A stretch of 64,000 bases of DNA from VMCP01 sp964527775 (GTDB taxonomy: Bacteria > Bacteroidota > Bacteroidia > NS11-12g > UBA955): assembly GCA_964527775.1 (NCBI GenBank), contig CAZGQS010000004.1, positions 62,001-126,000 of the forward strand, read 5' to 3'. A program made the position numbers and the translations under genes. The notes beneath the pieces are model-generated. The model made no database searches, had not been told where the DNA came from, and worked only from the letters and a program-made list of their open reading frames with translations. Shown here piece after piece: positions 16,070 to 25,069 of this stretch (positions within the stretch are counted from its first letter, which is position 1; the number at the start of each line of letters is the position of its first letter).

Positions 16070-16206
16070 TAAAAAGAAATTGTGTATTGGGCGGTTTATT
16101 TTCATCAGTCTTTATTGTTGTACACTGCATGAATATTTTCGCAGAAAGTTCAACGAATAATGGAATGTTTTCAAAGTAATTTAAAGGATAAAAGAATGGT
16201 TCGCTT

Positions 16207-16214
16207 TAGTTTTG
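16207..16214 (+). promoter_or_regulatory. Putative -7 element (TAGTTTTG) for metallophosphoesterase
   Basis: TAGTTTTG matches TAnnTTTG and ends 6 bases before the ATG at 16221, implying a leaderless or nearly leaderless mRNA. The -33 element is not obvious. Confidence 0.4.
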
Positions 16215-16220
16215 TAGTTC

Positions 16221-17474
16221 ATGTTTAAAAGTAAAGTTATCGGTGCCGCCTTTTTTATTGCCTTTTTCATTTTTGTAGATCTTTATGTTTGGCAAGGGGT
16301 TAAATTACTGATTAAAAGTTCAAGTTCTGTAACCAAAAAGATTGCTTTTGGAGCTTATTGGGGTTATACTTTTGGAATGATTGCATTCTTTGCTTATGCG
16401 AGATTTGTTCCTAATTCAGTTGGTCCCTTGTTAATGAGATTTGTTGGAAGTTTGGCATTTAGCATCCTCATAGTTAAGGTTTTGTGGGTGGTTTTTCTGC
16501 TGATTGATGATTCACAGAGGGCGATTAGATGGTTTGGAAAAGACATTCTTAATAAGGAAAAAGGGGTTGAAACATTTGCTCCTGGGCAGGGAATTCCTCG
16601 ATCTAAATTTTTGAACTACTTAGGATTGGGAATAGGTTTATTGTTTTTGGGGACATCTATTTGGGGTGTAGTTAAAGGGGCACATAATTACGTAGTACGC
16701 AGACGAAAATTGAAAATAAAAGGATTGCCAAAGGAATTTAAAGGTTTGAAAATAGTACAGATTTCAGATGTACACTGCGGTAGTTTTTGGAGCCGAGAGG
16801 CTGTAGAGAGGGGGGTGGATTTAATCAATAAACAGAATGCGGATATTGTATTTTTCACGGGCGACTTAGTGAATGATACATCGAAGGAAGCTGAACCTTG
16901 GTTAGATGTCTTTGGAAAAATAAAATCCAAGGAGGGAGTATATTCAATTTTAGGAAACCATGATTATGGCGATTACGTTCAGTGGGAATCAAGAGAGGCA
17001 AAATTGAGAAACTTACAGGATATGTATAACCATCATGCTACCATGGGTTGGAGATTGCTTTTGGATGAAAACAGAATCATTGAAAGAAGTGGTAAAAAAT
17101 TGGCCATTATAGGGGTTCAGAATTGGAGTGCGAAGGGCCGATTTCCAAAGTATGGGGATCTAAGAAAAGCTTTAGTGGGAACGGAATCTGCTAATGTAAA
17201 ATTGTTATTGAGTCATGATCCTAGCCATTGGCGCGAGCAAGTTTTGGGTGCAACAGATGTTGATGTAATGTTTAGTGGTCATACACACGGAATGCAGTTT
17301 GGTGTAGACTCAAAGTTTTATCGATGGAGCCCAGTTAAATACTTGTATAAAGAGTGGTTAGATTTATACAAGGAAGGTGAGCAGTTTTTATATGTAAACA
17401 GAGGTTTTGGCTACTTAGGATATCCGGGAAGAATGGGTATCTTCCCGGAAATCACTGTATTTACGTTGGATTAA
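16221..17474 (+). CDS. Membrane-anchored metallophosphoesterase (YkuE-like)
   Basis: This 417-residue protein has about four hydrophobic segments in residues 5-160 followed by a calcineurin-like phosphoesterase domain. The dinuclear metal motifs are complete: QISDVHCG, FTGDLVND, LGNHDYGDY, LLSHDPSHW and FSGHTHGMQFG. Related YkuE/LpxH-type membrane phosphoesterases act on nucleotide or lipid phosphodiesters at the membrane. The substrate here is unknown. Its stop overlaps the htpG stop in a convergent TTAA. Confidence 0.87.
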   Translation: MFKSKVIGAAFFIAFFIFVDLYVWQGVKLLIKSSSSVTKKIAFGAYWGYTFGMIAFFAYARFVPNSVGPLLMRFVGSLAFSILIVKVLWVVFLLIDDSQRAIRWFGKDILNKEKGVETFAPGQGIPRSKFLNYLGLGIGLLFLGTSIWGVVKGAHNYVVRRRKLKIKGLPKEFKGLKIVQISDVHCGSFWSREAVERGVDLINKQNADIVFFTGDLVNDTSKEAEPWLDVFGKIKSKEGVYSILGNHDYGDYVQWESREAKLRNLQDMYNHHATMGWRLLLDENRIIERSGKKLAIIGVQNWSAKGRFPKYGDLRKALVGTESANVKLLLSHDPSHWREQVLGATDVDVMFSGHTHGMQFGVDSKFYRWSPVKYLYKEWLDLYKEGEQFLYVNRGFGYLGYPGRMGIFPEITVFTLD

Positions 17475-19279
17475 AGCAATTCTTTTGCTTTATTGATAAA
17501 GCGTTCAAGAGCTGCACCGTTTAATAAGTTTTTCTCGAGCATGGCTAAATCTAAACAATATTGGATGGTGCTTTTTTGTGCTTCTGAATCTTGAGACAAC
17601 ACTTTTGCGGCTAGCGGGTGGTTTGAGTTAATTACTAAATGGTGTTTCTTCATTCCTAAATCACCAAAAGGCATTGATTGTCCCATTTTAGCATACTCTT
17701 CCATTCGTCTTTCCCATTCATTTTTATGGATGCTGATGAACTCTTGTTGTGGAGGAAGGCTTTCTAGTTTAATATCGAAAGCTACTTCATTTAGAAGTTC
17801 TTTTACTGATTTCTCAAGAGATTCTTGTTGTTCTTTCGATAAGCTGCTTTCAATGGCTTCATCCTTTTCAATCAATTGATTTACTGGGGCACTATCAACG
17901 CCTTTGAAACGAACTTTTTCGAATTTGCCTTCGGCAAATCCTGCGAAATGAACATCTAATGGACCCGATAATTTAATGACTTCATATCCTGCATCTTTTA
18001 CAGATTTTATACTCATGTGTTGAGCATTAATATCTGTTGTGTAAAGGATGACCGTTTCTCCATTCTTATCGGTTTGATTGATTTTGCAATGTTCTACCCA
18101 TTCTTGGATGGTATGGAACTTAGAATCAGTGGTTTCTACCAAACAGTAATCTTTCATGCGTTCAGCAAATTTTTCATCTGAAAGCATTCCATATTTTACG
18201 ATTAGGTCCAAATATTCCCATTTAGATTGATAATCTTCGCGATCTGCTTTGAAAATTTCGGTTAGTTTATCACTAACTTTTTTAGAAATGTGAGAGGTGA
18301 TCTTTTTAACATTGGAATCGCTTTGAAGGGCGCTTCTACTTACGTTTAAAGGAATATCTGGAGAATCCACGACTCCTTGTAGTAAAACTAAATACTCGGG
18401 AAGAACATCTTTAACGTCTTCGGTTACAAAAACTTGGTTGGAGTATAGTTGAACACGATCTTTTCGATTATCTAAGGCTTGATTGATCTTGGGGAAGTAA
18501 AGAACACCTGTTAGGTTGAAGGGATAATCGGTATTGATGTGAATGTGAAAAAGAGGGGCCTCCTGCATTGGATAAAGTTCTTCGAAGAACTTTTTGTAGT
18601 CTTCTTGAGATAAATCGGCAGGCTTTTTGGTCCAAATAGGATCAATACTATTGATGATTTCGCCATCAAATTCAACGGGTATTGGCAAGAATCGACAGTA
18701 TTTTCTGAGTAGTTCACGAATTTTCCATTTGGTTAAATACGTTTCAGCATCTTCGTCTGTAAGATGGAGGATGATATCTGTACCGCGTTTTTTACGTTTC
18801 CCTTTTTCAATGGTGTATGAAGTAGTGCCGTCGCATTCCCATTTTACGGGTTCTGCATCTTTTTTATAAGAATGGCTGACAATATTGACTTCTTTTGCTA
18901 CCATGAAGGCGGAGTAAAAGCCAAGTCCGAAATGACCAATCATTTGATCAGGATCTTTGTCTTTCCATTTTTCAACGAATTCAGTGGCACCAGAAAAAGC
19001 CAGTTGGGTAATGTATTTCTCAACTTCTTCTTCGGTCATACCTACGCCATAATCTGTGATGGTTAAGGTTTTTTTCTTTTCATCGATGGAAATTTCTACT
19101 TTGAGATCACCTAGCTCTTCGGAGTATTCACCAATTCGAGCTAGTGTTTGAATTTTTTTGGTAGCATCTACTGCATTACTTACCAATTCACGCAAGAAAA
19201 TTTCCTGATCTGTGTACAAGAATTTCTTGATGATTGGGAAGATGTTTTCTGATTGAACTGAAATTTGACCTGTTCTCAT
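17471..19279 (-). CDS. htpG: Molecular chaperone HtpG (Hsp90 family)
   Basis: This 602-residue cytosolic ATP-dependent chaperone shows Hsp90 signatures: LYTDQEIFLRELVSNAVDA with the ATP-binding Glu and Asn, the ITDYGVGMT motif, and IGHFGLGFYSAFMVA. SRSALQSD in the middle domain contains the catalytic-loop arginine. Length is close to the bacterial norm of about 600-630, and the C-terminal dimerisation region is present. The ATG at 19277-19279 gives the usual N-terminus (MRTGQISVQSENIFPIIKK). The gene is monocistronic. Confidence 0.96.
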   Translation of the reverse strand: MRTGQISVQSENIFPIIKKFLYTDQEIFLRELVSNAVDATKKIQTLARIGEYSEELGDLKVEISIDEKKKTLTITDYGVGMTEEEVEKYITQLAFSGATEFVEKWKDKDPDQMIGHFGLGFYSAFMVAKEVNIVSHSYKKDAEPVKWECDGTTSYTIEKGKRKKRGTDIILHLTDEDAETYLTKWKIRELLRKYCRFLPIPVEFDGEIINSIDPIWTKKPADLSQEDYKKFFEELYPMQEAPLFHIHINTDYPFNLTGVLYFPKINQALDNRKDRVQLYSNQVFVTEDVKDVLPEYLVLLQGVVDSPDIPLNVSRSALQSDSNVKKITSHISKKVSDKLTEIFKADREDYQSKWEYLDLIVKYGMLSDEKFAERMKDYCLVETTDSKFHTIQEWVEHCKINQTDKNGETVILYTTDINAQHMSIKSVKDAGYEVIKLSGPLDVHFAGFAEGKFEKVRFKGVDSAPVNQLIEKDEAIESSLSKEQQESLEKSVKELLNEVAFDIKLESLPPQQEFISIHKNEWERRMEEYAKMGQSMPFGDLGMKKHHLVINSNHPLAAKVLSQDSEAQKSTIQYCLDLAMLEKNLLNGAALERFINKAKELL

Positions 19280-19349
19280 AATTTAACTCACGTTCAAAAT
19301 GTGTTCCATGAAATTATTGCGGAAAATTTGGCAGAATTTTGGTGGTTAA

Positions 19350-19383
19350 TTGGGACGTTTTGTCATTGACGGACTTAATTTTG
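19350..19383 (+). promoter_or_regulatory. Putative promoter (TTG / TAATTTTG) for recX
   Basis: TTG at 19350-19352 and TAATTTTG at 19376-19383 are separated by 23 bases, at the edge of the accepted spacing. The box ends 10 bases before the recX ATG. Confidence 0.4.
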
Positions 19384-19393
19384 AGCCATTAGA

Positions 19394-19879
19394 ATGATTG
19401 ATCCTAAAATTATATTAAAGTTAGAGCGTTTTTGTGCTTACCAAGAAAGGAGTCAAAAACAGGTAGAAGAGAAGGGTCGCAAATTAGGGTTAAGTCAAGC
19501 GCAGATCAATCTTGCGATGGTTGAGCTTATTCAATCGAACTTTTTGAATGAAGAGCGATTTGCCATGGCCTATGTCAAGGGCAAAGTGAATATTAAGGGT
19601 TGGGGCAGAAATAAATTGATTTTGGGGCTTAAGCGCGCAGGATTGGCCCAATCACTGATTAATAAGGCATTGCTTACGGTAGGTGAGGAAAAGAATGAAA
19701 AGGCGTTAAATATTCAACTACGCAAAAAACTGAAATCACTTTTTAAGAGTGATGATACAGTAGATTTAATTTTGGAAGGTGAGGAAAAGTTGGATTTTGA
19801 AACTCGCAGTAAGGTAGTGCGTTTTCTTTTGGGCAAAGGATTTGAATACGATGAAATAAATCGGGCTTTAAGAGATTAA
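19394..19879 (+). CDS. recX: RecX family regulatory protein
   Basis: This 161-residue helical protein matches RecX, which binds RecA filaments and modulates recombination. It shows LERFCAYQERSQKQVEEK, then ELIQSNFLNEERFAMAYVKGK (the RecX core) and a WGRNKLILGLKRAGL repeat, with a third three-helix repeat at the end (VVRFLLGKGFEYDEINRAL). recA is not in the window. The stop overlaps that of the convergent gene on the other strand. Confidence 0.88.
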   Translation: MIDPKIILKLERFCAYQERSQKQVEEKGRKLGLSQAQINLAMVELIQSNFLNEERFAMAYVKGKVNIKGWGRNKLILGLKRAGLAQSLINKALLTVGEEKNEKALNIQLRKKLKSLFKSDDTVDLILEGEEKLDFETRSKVVRFLLGKGFEYDEINRALRD

Positions 19880-20745
19880 AGCATTTTAGGATCCATCTCC
19901 CATTCATTGATTTTCATCTCAACGGAATAAGGCTCTTTAACCCCTTTGGTTTCAATGGTTCCTTCTAGATTGAGTACCACTTTAACTCGCAAAATTCTAT
20001 TGGTTTTAATATCGACGTGAACGGTTCCTGAAACGGTACCTTTCATATTGAGAATTTTTTGTTCGTTTAACACTTGGCCATATACATCTTGATAATTAAC
20101 ATTACCAGAAACCACTAATTTCGCTCCTGTTTTGCCCTTCAATTCAGTTTCTTGAAAGGTTTCCATTCCTTCAAAGGTGAAGGTCATGGGGATGTGATTT
20201 GTTAAAGGAAAAGAAAATATAGAATCAGTCCAGACATCACCAATTTTATGTGATTTTTCTGTGTGGAAGAAGTACATGAAATAGGCGCCTTCGTTTAGGT
20301 CATGTACATTGTTTTCAGCAACCCAATTGGTATAAACGGGTCTACCTTTAACACCAACGCATTGGCCTGATTCATTGTCATATACCACAACATAGGCGTA
20401 TTCTGTTTTATCTTCAATAGGGTTACCTAAATCTTTTACTTTACCGTCTTCTCGTCTAATTCCTGAAATTTCGGTGTAAGTGTATGAAGCGGTTGTTTGA
20501 CCATTTGTATTTTGAACGTAAGCTCTACCAACAGAGCGCATGTTTAACTGTAAGTCTTTGATGGCAGCAGTAGGCGATTTGAATTTTGTGATAATTCGTT
20601 GTTCACGCTTGTAAGAACCTTCGGTGAACATGCTGCTTGAAGGATAACCAGTATGAGTTAGAGCAGGTATAGTTTGAGCTGAAGTTTCAAGCACAAAAAA
20701 CGCGCAGATAGAGAAGATTGAGGTTTTAAAGGAGATTGATTTCAT
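19876..20745 (-). CDS. Secreted protein of unknown function, paralogue of the upstream gene
   Basis: This 289-residue protein starts with a signal peptide (residues 1-23, ending ETSAQ) and is otherwise beta-rich with no recognised catalytic motif. The segment KIGDVWTDSIFSFPL and the C-terminal GTVSGTVHVDIKTNRILRVKV... pattern have counterparts in the adjacent gene (GDQWVDSNF and GNMNGSIIINSDFANFISQRD). The two are therefore tandem duplicates and may resemble the DUF6263-type periplasmic proteins. It lies 13 bases downstream of its paralogue with a GGAGG-like ribosome site. Function is unknown. Confidence 0.75.
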   Translation of the reverse strand: MKSISFKTSIFSICAFFVLETSAQTIPALTHTGYPSSSMFTEGSYKREQRIITKFKSPTAAIKDLQLNMRSVGRAYVQNTNGQTTASYTYTEISGIRREDGKVKDLGNPIEDKTEYAYVVVYDNESGQCVGVKGRPVYTNWVAENNVHDLNEGAYFMYFFHTEKSHKIGDVWTDSIFSFPLTNHIPMTFTFEGMETFQETELKGKTGAKLVVSGNVNYQDVYGQVLNEQKILNMKGTVSGTVHVDIKTNRILRVKVVLNLEGTIETKGVKEPYSVEMKINEWEMDPKML

Positions 20746-20758
20746 ATTGGAGGTAAAA

Positions 20759-21544
20759 TTACAAAATTTCTAAGGTATTTGAAAAGGTACCTTTGATGGT
20801 AGATGGAATTTCAAGTTTGGTTTCTGAGTAGATTATACGTCCCTCGAGATTAAAATTAAAATCTCTTTGAGAAATGAAATTCGCAAAATCACTATTGATA
20901 ATGATTGAGCCGTTCATATTTCCAATAAAATTGAACTGAATGAGTTCTCCTGATTGTACTTCTTGAATCATATTTACATCAACATTAACTTCAATTTTGG
21001 CTCGGTTATCTGTGATATTTACCAACTTAAAGGTGGCGATACCTAATTTGGGCATAAAATTGCTATCTACCCATTGATCTCCGATGTTTCTTTTGGATTT
21101 TAAATCAAGTAAGGGCGATAGTCCTGTAAAATCAAAAAATTGGATTTGATTGAAATAATTAGATAGAGCAGTATCACCGTAATATTCGATGACCTTTTGG
21201 TTTTTATCGATGTTTAAGGTTAACTCTTTAAACGTGGAGGTATCAGTAGGTGGCTTGACACCATTGTGCTCGTTATCTAAAGATATTGGAAAAATAACCC
21301 TTTTAATTTTGTTGGTTTCATCAATGATTATTTGATTTCGGAGATCAATTTTTAAATAGTCATTGTTATTTTGTTCTTCACCAATGAAGAGTGTATTTGA
21401 TTCAATTTGTTGTATATACGTTTGTTTATAGCGAAAATTTGGAGTTTTTTTATTCCATGGTTTGATGTTATTCTGCGCTGAAATAAAAGATACTGACAAA
21501 ATAGATGTCAGAAAAAGTAGGGTTATTTTTTTCGTCATAAACAT
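20759..21544 (-). CDS. Secreted protein of unknown function, tandem paralogue
   Basis: This 261-residue protein has a signal peptide (FLTSILSVSFISAQ) and a beta-rich body. It shares with the downstream gene a GDxWxDS motif in mid-protein and a closing region of alternating hydrophobic strands with an N-x-x-G-x-I/V pattern. A second in-frame ATG at 21536-21538 (MTKKITLLF) is an equally good start and gives a more typical signal peptide. It forms a two-gene unit with its paralogue. No enzymatic motif is visible. Confidence 0.72.
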   Translation of the reverse strand: MFMTKKITLLFLTSILSVSFISAQNNIKPWNKKTPNFRYKQTYIQQIESNTLFIGEEQNNNDYLKIDLRNQIIIDETNKIKRVIFPISLDNEHNGVKPPTDTSTFKELTLNIDKNQKVIEYYGDTALSNYFNQIQFFDFTGLSPLLDLKSKRNIGDQWVDSNFMPKLGIATFKLVNITDNRAKIEVNVDVNMIQEVQSGELIQFNFIGNMNGSIIINSDFANFISQRDFNFNLEGRIIYSETKLEIPSTIKGTFSNTLEIL

Positions 21545-21572
21545 GGAATTATAATCAACAAGTTACGGAAAG

Positions 21573-22607
21573 TTATTTAAAATCAGTTGCTGACATGTTG
21601 AGCCATTGGAGTGCGGCCTCAGAGAGTAGGTCTTCTTTTATTTTGGGGTCAAGGTTAGACGTTTTAATTAATTCACCGGGCTCTAATTCTCCCAAGGGAA
21701 ATGGATAATCAGTTCCTAAACAAATACGCTTAGAGCCCATGAGTTCAATGATGTGATCAAGTACTTTATGGTCATGAACCAGGCTATCAAGCCAGAATTT
21801 TCCCAGATATTTTGTAGGATTATGAGGATTGTCAACCGCTACTAGGTCCGGACGAACTTTCCAGCCGTGTTCTATTCGGCCGATGGTTCCAGGAAATGCA
21901 CCGCCTCCATGGGCAAACGCTACTCTAAGATTGGGTAATTTTTCAAAGATTCCACCAAAAATCATTGAGCAAATGGCTAATGATGTTTCCATGGGCATTC
22001 CTACGAGCCACGGTAGCCAATAATCAGGCATTTTTTGTTTGGCTTCAAACCACCAAGGATGCACGAATAGAGCCATATCTAATTCGGCCATAGTTTCAAA
22101 AATGGGGAATAACTCGGGGGCGTTTAAATTCCATTGATTGATATGTGTGCCTATTTGAATTCCTTTTAAACCTATTTCTTTGCAACGTTTCAATTCTTGT
22201 ATGGAGAGCTTGGCATCTTGCATAGGCAAAGTTCCAAGTCCAACAAAACGTTTGGGGTATCGTTTGCAAACATCTGCAATGTGATCATTAAGATATTCTG
22301 CAATTTCTAGGGTATGTTCTGGTTTTGCCCAATAATTGAACATCACAGGAATGGTGCTAATAACTTGTACAGAAACTTCGTGGTGATTGCATTCTACGAT
22401 GCGTTGCTCAGGAGACCAACAGTTATCTTGGATTTCTCTAAAGAACTCTCCGTCGCGCATCATTTTTGCGCAACAGGGTTTATGATGCTCTAAAGTGATA
22501 AAGGGGCCGTAACCAAACTTTGATTTCCAATCAGGGAGATTTTCTGGAAGGATATGGGTGTGAATATCGATGGTTAAAACTGAATCGGCAGAAGTAGGAT
22601 TTTGCAT
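21573..22607 (-). CDS. Amidohydrolase, ACMSD-like (aminocarboxymuconate-semialdehyde decarboxylase)
   Basis: This 344-residue zinc-dependent enzyme fits the ACMSD branch of the amidohydrolases. ACMSD decarboxylates 2-amino-3-carboxymuconate semialdehyde in the kynurenine route of tryptophan degradation. It shows the zinc motif DIHTHILPE (H16, H18), HPWW with the metal histidine, AFAHGGGAFPGTIGRI and LGTDYPFPLGE with the catalytic Asp. The length matches the family. I chose the ATG at 22605-22607 over an upstream TTG at 22622 because the TTG sits at the expected transcription start. No other kynurenine gene is in the window. Confidence 0.85.
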   Translation of the reverse strand: MQNPTSADSVLTIDIHTHILPENLPDWKSKFGYGPFITLEHHKPCCAKMMRDGEFFREIQDNCWSPEQRIVECNHHEVSVQVISTIPVMFNYWAKPEHTLEIAEYLNDHIADVCKRYPKRFVGLGTLPMQDAKLSIQELKRCKEIGLKGIQIGTHINQWNLNAPELFPIFETMAELDMALFVHPWWFEAKQKMPDYWLPWLVGMPMETSLAICSMIFGGIFEKLPNLRVAFAHGGGAFPGTIGRIEHGWKVRPDLVAVDNPHNPTKYLGKFWLDSLVHDHKVLDHIIELMGSKRICLGTDYPFPLGELEPGELIKTSNLDPKIKEDLLSEAALQWLNMSATDFK

Positions 22608-22629
22608 TGGGTATGTAGACAATAGGGTT

Positions 22630-22637
22630 CAAAAATA
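22630..22637 (-). promoter_or_regulatory. Putative -7 element (TATTTTTG) for the ACMSD-like gene
   Basis: On the minus strand the sequence is TATTTTTG, an exact match to TAnnTTTG 22 bases upstream of the chosen ATG. A -33 TTG is not evident. Confidence 0.35.
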
Positions 22638-22690
22638 ACGGATGAATTTGGGGAAAGTGTAAAAAATGTCCGTTTTTCGAATACTATTTC

Positions 22691-23998
22691 ATGAAGGTTA
22701 AAGGAATTGGGTTTTGGGGAGCTACGAGTATGGTAGTAGCGAATATGGTGGGAACAGGAGTATTTACTAGTTTGGGATACCAACTCTATGGAACTCATGA
22801 TGGTTTTGCTATTCTGATGATTTGGCTGATTGGAGGGATTGTTGCCTTGTTCGGAGCCTTCGCTTATGCGGAAATAGCCAATAGATTGCCGCAAAATGGG
22901 GGTGAATTCTACTTCTTATCGGAAATCTATCATCCTATTGTTGGATTTATGGCAGGATTTGTGAGCGCAACGGTAGGTTTTGCGGCACCCGTAGCTGGAG
23001 CTTGTTTGGCTTTTGGTGCCTATTTAAACGGTCTGTTTGTTGGTGTGGATGGAAAGTTCATTGGTGCAATTTTAATGGTACTCATTAGTGTGTTGCATTC
23101 AAAGTCTATCAAAGTAGGTATGTTGTTTCAGAAGATTTCTACTCTTGGTAAGATTATTATAATTGGATTATTTGTTGGGGTTGGTTTTATCTGGAGTGGA
23201 GATCATGTGAATGTGGGATTGAATTTAACAATGACTGATAAAAGTTGGGGAGAAATTTGGTCAAACGGTTGGTTTAACGCGGCTTTTTCGGTGAGTTTGG
23301 TTTGGGTTTCATTTGCGTATAGCGGTTGGAATGCTTCTGCTTACATTGCAGGATCCATTGAAAATCCGGAAAAGAATTTAACACGCTCTATTGTCATTGG
23401 AACGCTTTTGGTGATTCTAGCTTATTTAGGATTGAATTCTGTTTTTTTATTGAATGCACCAATTGATGAACTACAAGGTAAAAAGGAGGTGGGCCTCATT
23501 GCGGCAAATTATATTTTCGGGAGTGGCTGGGGTAAAATTATGGGTGGAATTATCAGTATTTTATTGATATCAACTATTAGCTCTATGATTTTTACTGGAC
23601 CAAGAGTATTGAATGAGATGTTCAAAAAACTAAAAGGGTTTTCTGGTTGGGCCGTTGTAGATTCAAAGAGTATTCCTGTACCGTCAATATTTACTCAGCT
23701 GGGACTTAGCCTGATATTGTTGTATACTTTAGATTTTGAATCGTTGATATATTATGTGGCGTTTACCTTGTCATTTTTTACTATTTTAACGGTATTCGGT
23801 ATTTTTATTTTGAGAATAAAAGATGGTAAACCTATTGGCTATAAAGCATTTGGTTACCCAATTACCCCTTTGATTTTTATTGTGATGACTAGTTCTGTGG
23901 CATGGTTTTTCATCACTGAAAAGCCGTTTGAAAGTTTATTGGGGCTTTGCACCGGTTTGCTGGGTGCTGGGTTGTATTTTTTCAGGGTGCAAGACTAG
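22691..23998 (+). CDS. APC-superfamily amino-acid permease
   Basis: This 435-residue integral membrane protein has about twelve hydrophobic segments. It opens with MVVANMVGTGVFTSLGY, the unwound TM1 motif (GxGxF) that binds the amino-acid backbone in APC transporters. FAYSGWNASAYIAGSIENPEKN is the conserved TM6-loop motif. It would be a proton-coupled amino-acid importer or exchanger, with specificity unknown. Its last 63 bases overlap the 3' end of the convergent acyltransferase gene. The divergent neighbour, an ACMSD-like tryptophan-catabolism enzyme, might hint at tryptophan or a related substrate. Confidence 0.88.
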   Translation: MKVKGIGFWGATSMVVANMVGTGVFTSLGYQLYGTHDGFAILMIWLIGGIVALFGAFAYAEIANRLPQNGGEFYFLSEIYHPIVGFMAGFVSATVGFAAPVAGACLAFGAYLNGLFVGVDGKFIGAILMVLISVLHSKSIKVGMLFQKISTLGKIIIIGLFVGVGFIWSGDHVNVGLNLTMTDKSWGEIWSNGWFNAAFSVSLVWVSFAYSGWNASAYIAGSIENPEKNLTRSIVIGTLLVILAYLGLNSVFLLNAPIDELQGKKEVGLIAANYIFGSGWGKIMGGIISILLISTISSMIFTGPRVLNEMFKKLKGFSGWAVVDSKSIPVPSIFTQLGLSLILLYTLDFESLIYYVAFTLSFFTILTVFGIFILRIKDGKPIGYKAFGYPITPLIFIVMTSSVAWFFITEKPFESLLGLCTGLLGAGLYFFRVQD

Positions 23999-25057
23999 GT
24001 CTTTGAATTTAAATTTCCACCACTTTTTAACCATAAATGGTCTTTCTAACAGAGGGAAAATTAAAAACGATCCAAATAATCCAGTAAATATTAGCATAAT
24101 CCATAAGAAATAACCGGAGATATCACCATAGATGTTCATTTTTTGAAATATTCGTCCTATTCCGCTGATTATGGGATAGTGTACTAAATATATTATATAA
24201 CAAGCACTTCCTAATCTAAAAACGAGCGAATGACTTAGGATAGAATTCAATGCTTTCTGTATTACAACTAAATAGAGGATAACAAATAGCAACATAGATT
24301 CTAATAAATCAAAATATGGTGAGATAATTAAATGACGGGAAAAGAATAAGACCATAATTAATACAATGGATATAGCATTTTTTATAGTGTTTTCTTTGGG
24401 AAGAATGGAGAATTTATCTTTGTGTGAGTATAAAATTGACACTAAAATACCTGCAGTGAAAAATTTTATATTGGGGAGCAATGGAACATCAAATGAAAAT
24501 AATTCTATTGAGAGTAAAAAGAAAATCCAAAACAGGGTGTTTTTTCTAAAGAAAATCCAGAATAACGGAAGAAAAATATAAAATGCGAATTCAACATCGA
24601 GCGACCAATAAACTGCTAGAAGTTTATTCATTTGAAAATAGGTACTTGTGTAGGTAATAACATAAAAGTAACTTTCAATATATTTTTTGGGGTCTCCAAA
24701 CAAAATGACTTGCAGTATGACCATAATGGCTGCGGTAATAAATAATGGTGGTTCGATTCGTTCAAACCTTCTTCTGAGGTAACTCCAGTAATTGAATTTG
24801 GAAGTATTAAGTATTAATTGTTGGCTCAATACAAAACCTGAAATTGCAAAAAACATGTGAACCCCACCATGGCCATTTTCGAAATATTTCAAGGTGTCAT
24901 CTTGAAGTAAATATTCAAGTGCATAGGATGACGAATGGGTTATTATTACGATTAATATTGAAATAAATCTTAATCCGTCAATGGGTTTAATTATTTTATT
25001 TTCGGGTATTGGTCGTGAAAAATAGGGTTTAAGTTTTTGGAAGGTAAATAAAGACAT
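23936..25057 (-). CDS. Acyltransferase family 3 membrane protein
   Basis: This 373-residue protein has about ten hydrophobic segments and the AT3 hallmarks IDGLRFISILIVIITHSS (catalytic-type His in TM1) and GHGGVHMFFAISGFVLS. AT3 proteins move acetyl or other acyl groups across the inner membrane onto surface sugars. It is the last gene of a GH13-MFS-AT3 unit, 12 bases downstream of the transporter. Its hydrophilic C-terminal tail (LHPEKIQPSTQQTGAKPQ) is encoded inside the 3' end of the opposing permease gene, which is an unusual overlap. Confidence 0.85.
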   Translation of the reverse strand: MSLFTFQKLKPYFSRPIPENKIIKPIDGLRFISILIVIITHSSSYALEYLLQDDTLKYFENGHGGVHMFFAISGFVLSQQLILNTSKFNYWSYLRRRFERIEPPLFITAAIMVILQVILFGDPKKYIESYFYVITYTSTYFQMNKLLAVYWSLDVEFAFYIFLPLFWIFFRKNTLFWIFFLLSIELFSFDVPLLPNIKFFTAGILVSILYSHKDKFSILPKENTIKNAISIVLIMVLFFSRHLIISPYFDLLESMLLFVILYLVVIQKALNSILSHSLVFRLGSACYIIYLVHYPIISGIGRIFQKMNIYGDISGYFLWIMLIFTGLFGSFLIFPLLERPFMVKKWWKFKFKDLVLHPEKIQPSTQQTGAKPQ

Positions 25058-25069
25058 TGAGCAAAGTTA

